Source: Tengunoibacter tsumagoiensis (GTDB lineage: Bacteria; Chloroflexota; Ktedonobacteria; Ktedonobacterales; Ktedonobacteraceae). From it: 64,000 nt of DNA. Location of the stretch: positions 2,046,001 to 2,110,000 of the forward strand of contig NZ_BIFR01000002.1 in assembly GCF_003967535.1 (NCBI RefSeq), given 5' to 3'. Both the position numbers and the translations under genes were made by a program. The stretch's first letter is position 1; each line of letters starts with the position of its first letter. Below are positions 1 to 8,743 of the stretch, piece after piece. The notes beneath the pieces were generated by a model. The model had not been told where the DNA came from. It did not search any database and saw only the letters and a list, made by a program, of their open reading frames with translations.

Positions 1-325
1 TTCATGCGGTCAACTCGGACAGCTTGCAGATCAGGGCATTCCCATTCCGAATTGATCCTCGTCCTCTGGAGTTCGAAGGGGGTCTTGCATAAGGAACCTG
101 TGTAAAAAAGAGGAAAATGCTGGATCTGGTTTGCAGACAGGCGTGGGGAACCTGTGTAAAAAGAGCTTTACCTACCCATATATCCAAAAATACTAATTTC
201 TGGCATTTTTCAACTGAAGCATTCTATACTAGTAATGCGATCTACTACCTTTATATTGGTTGGCAAAGAAGGCTTACGCTCGTTAGTATTGTGGTTGTTT
301 GTGTGGCGTGTCTGGAGGATAACTG
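1..325. other. left-edge region without a supported gene; short direct repeat
   Basis: I see no convincing complete gene here. A short open stretch on the plus strand (about 3-92) could be the C-terminus of a gene lying outside the window, but it is too short to identify. A direct repeat, GGAACCTGTGTAAAAA, occurs at 93-108 and 147-162, each copy followed by AGAG within a few bases. The Shine-Dalgarno GGAGG at about 314-318 belongs to the glycosyltransferase that starts at 326. Confidence 0.4.
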
Positions 326-1546
326 ATGAGGATTCTGTTTGTAGCTCCTTACCCTCTCTCGGATGTTCGTTCGCGTTCCTATGGATTTGCCAGTCAGTTG
401 GTTAAGCACCATCAAGTGACGATTCTTGTACTTTGTTCAACACGTCAGGAAAAACGAGATGCTCAGAGACTTCGAGATAAGGGGTTTACGGTCATCGTCG
501 TTCCCGATCAACGCATCTGGAAATTCTTTCGCGTCCTGTTCGCGCTCTTCAGCACCCTTCCTCTACAGGTAGCCTATGATGCTGCCCCTGGCTTCCGGGC
601 AGCGATCACACAAGAACTTTCAAAAGGCTATGATCTCTTGCATGTTGAGTTTATTCGCTCGATTGGGGCCCTTCCTGAACAGAACGCTATCCCTATTGTG
701 TGGGATGCAGTTGATTGTGTCAGTCATCTTTATCGACTGGGGTCGTCTTTTAAACCTACGCTCCTCTTGCGTCTGCTTGGAAATCTCGAATGGCGACGTA
801 CACAATGGTACGAATATCAATGCATGCAGAGATTTCAACATATTCTGGTGACAGCGGAACGCGAACGACAGGCATTTCTGCAACTGGCTCAACGTTACTC
901 ACCTCAGACAGAGCGTTCTTCAGCACCTGCCAGGATTACTGTCCTCCCTCAAGGCCTTGCGCATGCCACAATGCAACCATATTATGGACCACGGTGGCCG
1001 GAGACGCTGGTATTCTCTGGCAAGATGAGCTTCCATGCTAATATAGCCGGGGCGCAATTTCTGGTCAAACAGATTATGCCTCTCATCTGGCAATACCGCC
1101 CATCTGTTCGTCTGGTCATCGCGGGCAGTTCCCCACCATTTTCGATCCAACGACTTAGCTACCACCCTCAAATTGAAGTCACCGGATATGTTCCAGATCT
1201 GAGCCTCTATATTAAACAGGCCTGGATCGCTGTCTGCCCACTTCCTTATGCAGTTGGGCTACAGCACAAAATCTTAGAAGCAATGGCTCTAGGGACACCA
1301 ATTGTTACCAGCTCTACCGTTGCAGCTGGACTACAGGCCATTCCTGGTGAAGATCTTTTCGTAGCCGATGACCCGGCTGATATTGTCAGCCAGATTATTC
1401 GTCTGCTTGATGAGAAAGAGGTGTGGGAAAAGCTCTCACTCAATGGAGCCAGATATGTTGCGACCCACCATAATTGGGATCTACTTGTTGAGCGATTAAC
1501 AGCAACGTATATTCAAGCCATCTCAGAAAGCAGACAAACAGGCTGA
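326..1546 (+). CDS. glycosyltransferase, GT4-like (GT-B fold)
   Basis: A 406-residue GT-B glycosyltransferase, probably transferring a sugar from a nucleotide donor to an envelope or exopolysaccharide acceptor in the cytoplasm. The N-terminus MRILFVAPYPLSD is the usual first strand of GT4 enzymes, followed by an N-terminal acceptor domain (about 1-200, with DLLHVEF and WDAVD). The C-terminal donor domain carries SGKMSFHAN (about 230), a GYVPDL motif and the late donor-binding segment LEAMALGTP (about 317). The overall pattern resembles the sugar transferases associated with exosortase/PEP-CTERM loci, but no exosortase is present here. The ATG has a GGAGG site seven bases upstream. It stands alone, convergent with the methyltransferase/MTHFR gene four bases after its stop. 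The acceptor cannot be read from the sequence. Confidence 0.85.
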   Translation: MRILFVAPYPLSDVRSRSYGFASQLVKHHQVTILVLCSTRQEKRDAQRLRDKGFTVIVVPDQRIWKFFRVLFALFSTLPLQVAYDAAPGFRAAITQELSKGYDLLHVEFIRSIGALPEQNAIPIVWDAVDCVSHLYRLGSSFKPTLLLRLLGNLEWRRTQWYEYQCMQRFQHILVTAERERQAFLQLAQRYSPQTERSSAPARITVLPQGLAHATMQPYYGPRWPETLVFSGKMSFHANIAGAQFLVKQIMPLIWQYRPSVRLVIAGSSPPFSIQRLSYHPQIEVTGYVPDLSLYIKQAWIAVCPLPYAVGLQHKILEAMALGTPIVTSSTVAAGLQAIPGEDLFVADDPADIVSQIIRLLDEKEVWEKLSLNGARYVATHHNWDLLVERLTATYIQAISESRQTG

Positions 1547-1550
1547 CGCT

Positions 1551-3500
1551 CTATTGTGCAGCATCAATTTCTATACGATCAGGCTCACCATCCTGCGCAC
1601 TTTGCTGCATTAGCACGCGCTCACGAATATACGCGACAAGTTCACTGGCAAGCTCAAAGCGATCAATTGGCATCAGATAGACGCCTTGTACAAGGGGTGC
1701 AATAGCATCAATCATCTCTCTGGCCAGAGCGATCCCCAGCTGGCTACCGGCCTCGCCAGCCTCCCGCAGGCGAGTTCGGATGCCATCAGGAATTACCAAC
1801 CCTGGAACCTCTTGATGAAATTTCTCGGCCTGTTGATAAGAATGTAATGGCTGAATACCTGCTAATAAGGGGATAGGTAGCTTTCCATAACGCTGGTTGT
1901 AGCGCTCAATGTACGCGAGTAAAGTGTCTGTATCAAAAACGGGCTGCGTCATAATATATTGTGCCCCCTGCTCGATCTTCTGTTGGAGGCGCTCTATATC
2001 TATCTCAATATCAGTTGCAGTGGGGTTAGCCGCGCAGCCAATACAGAAAGCACTTTTTACTGCCAGCTTACGGCCTCGTGCATCAAGGCCTTGATTGAGC
2101 TTATTGAGAATGGCGATCAGGCCAATACTATCCACATCCCAGATGCCTGTGGCGTTGGGGAAATCTCCATGCATTGGAGGGTCCCCGGTGATGATGAGCA
2201 TATTTCGTATATCGGTCGCATGAGCGCCAATGACATCGCTTTGTAGCGCCATCAGGTTACGATCCCGAGGCGTAAAATGGACAATGGTCTCAATCCCGAT
2301 ATGTTGTTGAATTAAACGAGCTGCCGCTATATTATTCATGCGTACACGGGCCATCGCATTATCCGTAATGTTGATAAAATCAGCTCCGCTTTCCTGAATG
2401 GTTCGAGCATTTTGCAGAAAACGCGTAAATTTTACGCTCCGCGGAGGGCTCATCTCAACGCTGATGACAAACTTGCGCTGCTGCAAAAGGCGTGCCAATT
2501 GTGTCGGGGGGAGATGGGCAGCAGTCTCATCCGATGTTTCGCGCACACGCACGCGCTCACGCACATGTTCAATCATCGTAGCTTCCTGGTGAGGAAGTTC
2601 AGGAGCATATTCGACAAGAACTTTTTTCATCGCAGCGATATGCTGAGCAGTGGTTCCACAACAACCGCCAATCAAACGAACGCCACTTTCAAGAAAGCGT
2701 TGGGCTGAGGCTGCAAAATAATCTGGCGTTGCACCATACATAAAGCGATTACCAACCCGCTTGGGAAGGCCTGCATTGGGCTGAACGGCGATCGTCAATG
2801 GTTCAATCTGGCTGCCTGACATGGTTACCACCACATCGAACATGCTGGCCGGCCCCAGTGCACAATTAGCACCAACGACATCTGCTCCGGACGCGCGTAA
2901 CTGCTGAGCAACCAGTTGCGCATCCTCCCCACTCGCCACTGTTCCATCTTCACCAAAGGTCATGAGCGCCACAATCGGAAGATCAGTCAGATTCCGTATC
3001 ACACTGAGGGCCTCTTGCATCTCTGTGAGATCGGAAAAGGTCTCCAATAAAAACAGATCAACCCCCGTTTGTAGTAGTGCTTCGGCCTGTTCTAAAAAGG
3101 CCTCCCGGGCCTCTTGCGCTGAAATACCACCTAATGGGCTTAGTGGATGTCCCAATGGACCAATATTCCCAGCCAGAAATATTGGTGTCTCACTCAAATC
3201 TCGTACTTCTCTTGCAATTTTTGCACCTGCTCGATTGATCTTGCTTACGGTATGCTCAAGTCCATGCTCAATCAGACGATATCTGTTTGCACCAAAGGTA
3301 TTTGTCTCAATAATCTGAGCTCCGGCGGAGATATACTCAAGATGGATGGATTTAATGAGTTCAGGATTGGTAAGATTAAGTTGCTCAAAACAGCGGTCGT
3401 AGGAGATTCCTCGAGCATAGAGCTCGGTTCCCATGGCACCATCACATAAAAGCGGTCCAGCGGCCAGACGCTCTAAGAAAGGGCTAGTTGTACGCACCAT
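1551..3500 (-). CDS. bifunctional homocysteine S-methyltransferase / methylenetetrahydrofolate reductase
   Basis: About 649 residues in two catalytic domains. Residues 1-300 form a Zn-dependent homocysteine methyltransferase barrel starting LLCDGAMGTEL, with Zn ligands C213 (GANC) and C280-C281 (GGCCGTT). Residues from about 345 form a 5,10-methylenetetrahydrofolate reductase (RKFVISVEMSPPRS, then ITGDPP and TQPVFD). The protein makes methionine from homocysteine and reduces methylene-THF in one chain; this fusion is known from Firmicutes and Chloroflexota. There is no cobalamin-binding domain, so it is not a MetH. An upstream in-frame Met at 3599 would add 33 residues, but ATG 3500 has a GGGAG site and begins right at the domain. 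The gene ends four bases from the glycosyltransferase stop. Confidence 0.9.
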   Translation of the reverse strand: MVRTTSPFLERLAAGPLLCDGAMGTELYARGISYDRCFEQLNLTNPELIKSIHLEYISAGAQIIETNTFGANRYRLIEHGLEHTVSKINRAGAKIAREVRDLSETPIFLAGNIGPLGHPLSPLGGISAQEAREAFLEQAEALLQTGVDLFLLETFSDLTEMQEALSVIRNLTDLPIVALMTFGEDGTVASGEDAQLVAQQLRASGADVVGANCALGPASMFDVVVTMSGSQIEPLTIAVQPNAGLPKRVGNRFMYGATPDYFAASAQRFLESGVRLIGGCCGTTAQHIAAMKKVLVEYAPELPHQEATMIEHVRERVRVRETSDETAAHLPPTQLARLLQQRKFVISVEMSPPRSVKFTRFLQNARTIQESGADFINITDNAMARVRMNNIAAARLIQQHIGIETIVHFTPRDRNLMALQSDVIGAHATDIRNMLIITGDPPMHGDFPNATGIWDVDSIGLIAILNKLNQGLDARGRKLAVKSAFCIGCAANPTATDIEIDIERLQQKIEQGAQYIMTQPVFDTDTLLAYIERYNQRYGKLPIPLLAGIQPLHSYQQAEKFHQEVPGLVIPDGIRTRLREAGEAGSQLGIALAREMIDAIAPLVQGVYLMPIDRFELASELVAYIRERVLMQQSAQDGEPDRIEIDAAQ

Positions 3501-3655
3501 TTCTACTCCCTTTTTACCTCTTTCGCAATTTGCCCGACAAAGATAACGGGCAGCAGGAGGCTTTCTTTCAAGAGTATGCCATTTTCGCACAAAATACAAT
3601 CCTTTAACAGAAGTATCTGGTCAATGACTTTATCTGGTGCTTCTTTTCAATATAC

Positions 3656-3689
3656 AAAAAGCCAGTGATATTTTTCATCGCTGGCTTTT
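3656..3689 (-). terminator. intrinsic terminator of the 3711-4025 gene
   Basis: A hairpin with arms GCCAGTGAT and ATCGCTGGC (one G-U pair) and a seven-base loop. Read on the minus strand it is followed by a run of five T, as expected for Rho-independent termination just after the stop at 3711. Confidence 0.75.
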
Positions 3690-3710
3690 GACAATAACGA
3701 CGATCTGTCT

Positions 3711-4025
3711 TTATTCAGAGATATGCGCTGTCTGTTCTTTCCAGGCCTGTGCAAGACCAGGGTCGACATAGACAAGACTAAACATCTCTGCTACATCCGA
3801 TTCACCATCTACCTGCTGGAACGCAAGGGCGGCCCGGGCTGGCGTCTCTTTCTGGAAGCGATAGACAATATCAATTGGATCTTTCGGCTTCTCTGAAGAC
3901 TGAAACAGCTCATCTACTTTAATGTGTTGTGCTACCAGAGGGGTGGTCTCTATCGTATGCTGTGCCTCCACAAAATGGTGGATGGCCTCTTGTGAGTAGC
4001 GGCTCTTCTGATATGATTCTGGCAT
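3711..4025 (-). CDS. hypothetical protein, 104 aa
   Basis: I do not recognise this protein. It is 104 residues, soluble, acidic and without a signal peptide, membrane segment or cysteine. It has an N-terminal helical stretch (YSQEAIHHFVEAQHTIE) and a segment PIDIVYRFQKETPARAALAF in the middle. It is probably real: the ATG has an AAAGGAG site seven bases upstream and a good terminator follows the stop. It is transcribed alone, divergently from the lipoprotein gene. Confidence 0.65.
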   Translation of the reverse strand: MPESYQKSRYSQEAIHHFVEAQHTIETTPLVAQHIKVDELFQSSEKPKDPIDIVYRFQKETPARAALAFQQVDGESDVAEMFSLVYVDPGLAQAWKEQTAHISE

Positions 4026-4201
4026 AACAATGCTCCTTTAATTTCTATTGATCTTAGTTGTAGCACGATTAGCCAGGGCAAATCGTTTCCGCAAGAACTT
4101 ATCTCAAACAGGTGATCCGCCCTATACTTCATATCCATTGTCATTTATAATGGAAGATATATATATCATTGTTAGAAACTTGCTTAGGCTGGAGATCTTT
4201 T

Positions 4202-5290
4202 ATGCAAATCTCTCTATCATCATGGCGCTGGCGGCTTCTTCTGCTCTTCCCACTCTTTCTAATGATCGTATTGAGTGCGTGTAATAACGAAGATGCTAGT
4301 AGCACGACGCCTGCCGCCACACCTCTCCCAACACCTACTCCTACAACAGTTCCAATGTTGACCTTTCATGATCCTCATAATTACTATACGATTATTTACC
4401 CTGCCGAATGGCTCTCTCAGTCAGACGATACCAGGACACAGTTTACTGCCCCCAATCAGGTTTCGGCGCTGTCAGTGATCTTTGACGCCTCTCACGCTGG
4501 AATTACTTCCCCTAAACAATATATTGAAACGTACTTGCAGGAGCTTGCTAAGGACGCAAGTATCAAGGATATGGTCGTCCCTTCTCCAGTAATTATCAAC
4601 GGGACCTCCTGGCAACAGCGATCGGCAACCTTAACTACGACAAAGAATACAAAAAGCCAGGAGACGGAATTCAGAGTAACGCTTCTCACACGTGCTTTAT
4701 CCAGTCGGCTCAACCTCGGACCCTCTTTAAGTATCCTGGAAATTGCGCCAACAAAAACCTTTTTACAAGAAAATACCATTAACTTTCAACCAATGCTGCA
4801 ATCATTTGAGCTCAGTACCATTGGCGCGCTCCAACCAACAGTCGCGGCTGAAGGCAATTCTCTCAATGCAACGTACCAGGGTGATAACTATACGATTCAG
4901 TACAATGCTACCTGGCTCACCTCATCTGATGGAGAGGCAGGAGTGCTCTTTTCCAATCAGTCTGCTCCCGATATACAATTCCATGTCTATAAGCAAAGCG
5001 ATATTGATCCACTACAGGAAGAATTTGGCCTGCTTGCGACAACCAATTGTTCCAGCATAAATACCATTTCTGCAACCCGGATGCTCAATAGTGGTCTGAT
5101 CTGGAATCAGCGTCACTATCTCTGCCACTTGACCACCACAAATGGAGCAAATGAGATTACTATCATGACCCTTGCTGAAGGGCAGGGCAAACCTATCTAT
5201 AGCCTTAATTTTACTGCACCACAAAATGACTTCCATGCATACTCAACTGGCTTATTTGAACAGATGCTACAGACTTTTACATTTAAATAG
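4202..5290 (+). CDS. lipoprotein with two PsbP-like domains
   Basis: About 362 residues, exported and lipid-anchored. The N-terminus MQISLSSWRWRL plus a hydrophobic stretch ends in the lipobox LSAC, with the modified Cys at about residue 27. A Thr/Pro-rich spacer (TPLPTPTPTTVP) then extends the protein from the membrane. Two repeated halves follow, each starting with a F/Y-x-I-x-YPAEW-like signature (YYTIIYPAEWL about 65, YTIQYNATWL about 235), the pattern of PsbP/DUF1795-like domains. Function is unknown; such lipoproteins are common in Ktedonobacteria. A TTG 33 bases upstream is also in frame, but ATG 4202 has GGAG seven bases before it and gives a proper signal peptide. Confidence 0.8.
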   Translation: MQISLSSWRWRLLLLFPLFLMIVLSACNNEDASSTTPAATPLPTPTPTTVPMLTFHDPHNYYTIIYPAEWLSQSDDTRTQFTAPNQVSALSVIFDASHAGITSPKQYIETYLQELAKDASIKDMVVPSPVIINGTSWQQRSATLTTTKNTKSQETEFRVTLLTRALSSRLNLGPSLSILEIAPTKTFLQENTINFQPMLQSFELSTIGALQPTVAAEGNSLNATYQGDNYTIQYNATWLTSSDGEAGVLFSNQSAPDIQFHVYKQSDIDPLQEEFGLLATTNCSSINTISATRMLNSGLIWNQRHYLCHLTTTNGANEITIMTLAEGQGKPIYSLNFTAPQNDFHAYSTGLFEQMLQTFTFK

Positions 5291-5296
5291 GAGAAA

Positions 5297-5325
5297 GAGA
5301 ACCTGCTAGTGGATAGCAGGTTCTC
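5297..5325. terminator. bidirectional hairpin between convergent genes
   Basis: A perfect 12-bp inverted repeat (GAGAACCTGCTA and its complement) with a five-base loop, between the lipoprotein stop and the 3' end of the convergent DUF1330 gene. There is no strong U-run on either side, so termination may be weak or Rho-assisted. Confidence 0.6.
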
Positions 5326-5343
5326 CCTGGGAGAATGGCAAGG

Positions 5344-5631
5344 CTAGATACCATCCAGCAGGATCGCACGTCCATTCGATGTTCGGAAGCGGATTGCACG
5401 AGCTTCAGTATATTCAGGTGAGTTGTACCATGTGTAGAATTGTTCGGTCGTCGCAAATTCAATAATAACGCGCCTTAGTTCTGGCCACTCACCCTCAATT
5501 ACCTTAGATGCCCCTCCACGGACAAGAAATTTTCCATGATATTTTTCAAGCGTTGGACCCACCAGCTTGCGATATTCCTCATAGAGTTGTGGATTGGTGA
5601 CATCAACTTCAACTAAAAAATATGCTGACAT
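5344..5631 (-). CDS. DUF1330 family protein
   Basis: A 95-residue ferredoxin-like-fold (alpha+beta dimeric barrel) protein of the DUF1330 family. It opens with SAYFLVEVDVTNPQLYEEYR, has the conserved GGxxxVxEGEWP segment (about 39-51), and ends with the helix-strand NSPEYTEARAIR. The family has no established reaction; relatives are small monooxygenase-like or stress proteins. The length matches the family (about 95). The ATG has AAAGGGAAG upstream. It is a single gene. Confidence 0.85.
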   Translation of the reverse strand: MSAYFLVEVDVTNPQLYEEYRKLVGPTLEKYHGKFLVRGGASKVIEGEWPELRRVIIEFATTEQFYTWYNSPEYTEARAIRFRTSNGRAILLDGI

Positions 5632-5831
5632 GGCTCTTCCCTTTCTTCAATCTGTAGCCTGCACACATTATCTATCATTCTAATTAACCATACTGAAAGT
5701 ATAAAATATGGCTTTCCTTATCCGCTACCTCATACTTCTTCAGGCAACCACAGAGGTAGTAACCGGGTTAATATGGTAGAATCAGGCAGGTCTCAAGTGT
5801 TTCAGGGCTACAGTATTTAAGGAGAAAAAAT

Positions 5832-6746
5832 ATGCGTATAGGATTGCAAGTAGGAATTACGAATACACTGCCCCGACCTGCCGGTGATTATCTCAGCCGT
5901 ATAGCAGAAGAGGCTGATCAGGCGGGCTTTGCTACGCTGACGGTGCCAGACCATTTTTCTCTTCGACCAGAAAGTACACCGTTTCTGAGCAGAGATAAAA
6001 ATGCGCCTGCTGTTACTGACTTCTTTGAAGCATGGAGTGTGCTTGCATTTATCGCAGCTCGCACGAAACGTATTAAATTGAGTACTATTGTCTCGGGTAT
6101 TACTATGCGCTATCCAGCGGTGCTGGTGAAAACAGCCGATACATTGGACGCTCTCTCCAATGGCCGCGCATATCTAGGCCTCGGTGCAAGTCCCGACTTT
6201 GGCGCTGATGAGCATCAACGTATGGGCTTGCCCTTCCCACCTGCAGGTGAGCGCGTCGCACGCCTGGAAGAGGTTTTGCAGATGGCGATACAACTCTGGT
6301 CGGGTGAAGATAGACCTTTTGAGGGGAGCTATTATCAGCTCTCAAGCACTATTGGTGCTCCATTCTACCTTCAGCAGCCCCATCCTCCTATCCTGATTGC
6401 AGGTCAAGGGAACAGGATGCTACGATTGATGGCGAAATATGCCGATCTGGTCAGTATTGGTTTTGGTCGTGGAATTGATGATATGCGTGCAAAACTGGAG
6501 ACGCTCCGCGGCTACTGTGAGGTTCTGAACCGCCCTTATGAGGATATTCAGAAAACGACGCTGTTTATGGCCCCTCTTGTCCATGGTGGACACGTGGATC
6601 AGGCAGCATTAGACTATCTTCAGGCTCTGGCTGACCTTGGTGTTGACGAAGTTATGATTCGCTACCCTGATGATCCTGCAACCTTTGAGCAGATTGCAAC
6701 GACGGTGATCCCGGTCGTTGAAAACATGTCTGTGGCGGGACGATAA
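5832..6746 (+). CDS. LLM-class F420-dependent oxidoreductase
   Basis: A 304-residue TIM-barrel flavin/F420 oxidoreductase of the luciferase-like superfamily. Visible features are the first strand RIGLQVGI, the GFATLTVPDHF segment (about 36-46), SVLAFIAARTKRIKLSTIV (about 76-94), NGRAYLGLGASPDFGADEH (about 120-138) and the C-terminal PHPPILIAGQGNRMLRL (about 187-203). The layout fits the TIGR03560-type F420 group rather than FMN luciferases. The substrate cannot be inferred. An F420 link is supported by the deazaflavin nitroreductase-family gene at 29311. The start ATG has AAGGAG upstream. It is a single gene. Confidence 0.8.
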   Translation: MRIGLQVGITNTLPRPAGDYLSRIAEEADQAGFATLTVPDHFSLRPESTPFLSRDKNAPAVTDFFEAWSVLAFIAARTKRIKLSTIVSGITMRYPAVLVKTADTLDALSNGRAYLGLGASPDFGADEHQRMGLPFPPAGERVARLEEVLQMAIQLWSGEDRPFEGSYYQLSSTIGAPFYLQQPHPPILIAGQGNRMLRLMAKYADLVSIGFGRGIDDMRAKLETLRGYCEVLNRPYEDIQKTTLFMAPLVHGGHVDQAALDYLQALADLGVDEVMIRYPDDPATFEQIATTVIPVVENMSVAGR

Positions 6747-6750
6747 CAGA

Positions 6751-6789
6751 AAGGAGTACACTTTACAGATGTTGTGCAGTGTACTCCTT
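6751..6789. terminator. hairpin after the LLM oxidoreductase gene
   Basis: A 12-bp perfect inverted repeat (AAGGAGTACACT at 6751-6762 and its complement at 6778-6789) starts five bases after the stop. There is no U-run after it, so it is called as a terminator-like structure by position only. Confidence 0.5.
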
Positions 6790-6876
6790 CTATAAGAAGA
6801 TGCTGCAAATTCCTTGTACGCCTTCCAGGAATGTACGTTTCATCCTCTCGACGTGACATGATGCTGGCTCTTCAGA

Positions 6877-7446
6877 TCAGGCTCGAGCCTCTTTCGCCTG
6901 ACGGACAATCTCTCGCAACTGATCTAGATGATCGGCATCATGATAGAGTCCAAGGATGAAGCGAGCAATCGCATTGAGCTCACCAGCTTGAGGGAAGGGA
7001 GAATAGGTTACATCCAGGTGCGGCTCATCAGGCCAGGCATCCAGGAGAGATTTACGCATACGACGACTTTCGGCCAGGCGCTGACGGAGCTGAACAATGG
7101 TCTTCACACTTTCCCAGGGTGTCTCATAACGTGAACGACCCTCTACTGGTAGACCACGGGCAAGCGTTAAAGCCAGTGCAGCCGATTCCTCAGAAGAGGC
7201 CGTTACGTGCACAATGACATGACCAAGGGTCCAGGCCAGATCTTTCTCTTCAGGAATCCCAAACTGATCGTTCGCATTGGGGTCAACTGGCACAAAGACC
7301 ACATCAGCATCTGTCGCCTCAGAAATAATTGCTTCTATAGTATCGACCATTTCATCAGTGGCGGCATACAGATCAGCCTTGGTTAATCCAGCAGCCAATG
7401 CAGCAAACGACTGTTTTTTGTCCTTTATGGGGCTAAAATCAATCAT
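6877..7446 (-). CDS. DinB-like / mycothiol-maleylpyruvate isomerase-like protein
   Basis: A 189-residue four-helix-bundle protein of the DinB/YfiT superfamily, whose members bind a divalent metal through three histidines and often act as thiol transferases. Metal-ligand candidates are H in LGHVIVHV (about 90) and the pair in YHDADHLDQL (about 168-176), the usual C-terminal HxxxH position. The segment between carries RYETPWESVKTI. No cofactor partner or substrate is evident. The start ATG has GGAG ten bases upstream. It is a single gene, convergent with the LLM oxidoreductase. Confidence 0.75.
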   Translation of the reverse strand: MIDFSPIKDKKQSFAALAAGLTKADLYAATDEMVDTIEAIISEATDADVVFVPVDPNANDQFGIPEEKDLAWTLGHVIVHVTASSEESAALALTLARGLPVEGRSRYETPWESVKTIVQLRQRLAESRRMRKSLLDAWPDEPHLDVTYSPFPQAGELNAIARFILGLYHDADHLDQLREIVRQAKEARA

Positions 7447-7613
7447 GTGACATATTCTCCATCATTTTTGTTAGAGAAGATATTGAGTGTTCGTCCCATA
7501 TCTCCCCACGCTACTCTACAGCACAGAGATGGTATCTTCCCTTCTCCTAGAACATCTGCATCGGGATCTTTATTCCATGGCTCATTAATCGACTGATCGG
7601 TTGTTTCCATAGA

Positions 7614-8378
7614 TCAGGAGAGAGAGGCTATCAGTTCAGAGACTGTCACTAATTGATAGCCTTTAGCTTGTAAACCTTCAATAATTTTTGGCAATGCCTG
7701 GATAGTCTGTGAACGGTCTCCGCCACCATCATGCATGAGAATAATTGCTCCATTATGTGCTTTCGAGATGGCTTCATTGGTAATGGCATCAACGCCTGGA
7801 AGCTTCCAATCCACTGTATCAATATCCCAGAGAACGGTCGTCATATGCTGCGCAGCAATCCGCTCTTTGACTTGATCATTCACAGAACCATAGGGTGGTC
7901 GCATTAATTGAGGAGTGACTCCATCAGCCCTGGTAATGGCGGCATTCGCCCTGCTCAACTGGCTATCGATCTGTTCGGGGCTCAATCTGGTCAATTCAGG
8001 ATGGTTCCAACTATGATTCCCAACTGTATGGCCAGCGGCTAGTTCACGTCTCACCAGTCCGGGATTAGCCTGTGCTTCGCTTCCTTCAACAAAGAATGTG
8101 GCATGAACACGATGAAGAGACAGCACATCAAGAATCTGACCTGTATTTTGAGGATAGGGGCCATCATCAAATGTTAAAGCAATCTTCGACTGATCACTAC
8201 GCCCCTGCGCAATAACTTGCGGCTGCACGATGTTCTGCATCTGTCTGCCCTGAACAGAAGAGGGGAAACTTTTACTCACTACCTTTACTGAAGCCGCATG
8301 GACTAATGGAGAAGCGACACTATGTAGTAATAGTAAGAAGACAATAATAAGAGACAATTTTATAGCTAAAAAACGCAT
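7614..8378 (-). CDS. secreted polysaccharide deacetylase (NodB/CE4)
   Basis: About 254 residues: an exported carbohydrate esterase 4 enzyme removing N- or O-acetyl groups from peptidoglycan or another cell-wall glycan. The signal peptide is MRFLAIKLSLIIVFLLLL followed by a VHAAS cleavage site. The NodB domain has motif 1 TFDDGP with the catalytic base and metal Asp, motif 2 HSWNHPEL (H-x4-H metal ligands), motif 3 RPPYG, and motif 5 ILMHDGGG with the catalytic His. An in-frame ORF extends 34 codons upstream, but ATG 8378 has GGTGAGG just before it and gives a clean signal peptide. It is divergent from the NB-ARC/LuxR gene. Confidence 0.88.
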   Translation of the reverse strand: MRFLAIKLSLIIVFLLLLHSVASPLVHAASVKVVSKSFPSSVQGRQMQNIVQPQVIAQGRSDQSKIALTFDDGPYPQNTGQILDVLSLHRVHATFFVEGSEAQANPGLVRRELAAGHTVGNHSWNHPELTRLSPEQIDSQLSRANAAITRADGVTPQLMRPPYGSVNDQVKERIAAQHMTTVLWDIDTVDWKLPGVDAITNEAISKAHNGAIILMHDGGGDRSQTIQALPKIIEGLQAKGYQLVTVSELIASLS

Positions 8379-8646
8379 AGACCTCACCACATAGTGTAAA
8401 TACCTGCCCCTGAATCTATTCATCTGTAAACAGGCTCTCATGATCATCGGGGAGGGCACTCCTTTCCTCCAATCTATCACTGGCTCTCGTACTTGTATTC
8501 TACCAGTTCTATCTTCAATCTACATCAGATATAAAATGTTTATAGTGTGAAAACAGAGAAAAAATTTTAAAGCAGCAATATGTGAGTAGATTGTGACATA
8601 CCTATGCTTGCCTTCTGCCAGAGCAGATAATGCTCTTTTTCTGAAA

Positions 8647-8680
8647 AGTTCCCAAACATATGGTATACTGTTCGGGAACT
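8647..8680 (+). promoter_or_regulatory. palindromic operator overlapping the promoter of the NB-ARC/LuxR gene
   Basis: A 34-bp interrupted palindrome: arms AGTTCCCAAACA and TGTTCGGGAACT (one mismatch) around a 10-bp centre. The centre contains TGGTATACT, an extended -10 (TGnTATACT, hexamer at 8664-8669), about 75 bases before the ATG. A dimeric regulator bound here would cover the -10. The flanks (8379-8646) are AT-rich and hold nothing else I recognise. Confidence 0.55.
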
Positions 8681-8743
8681 TCTTACTACTTAAAATCGAA
8701 AATTACACGACAATGGTAGGTGATAAAGCTTCAGGGGGACACA

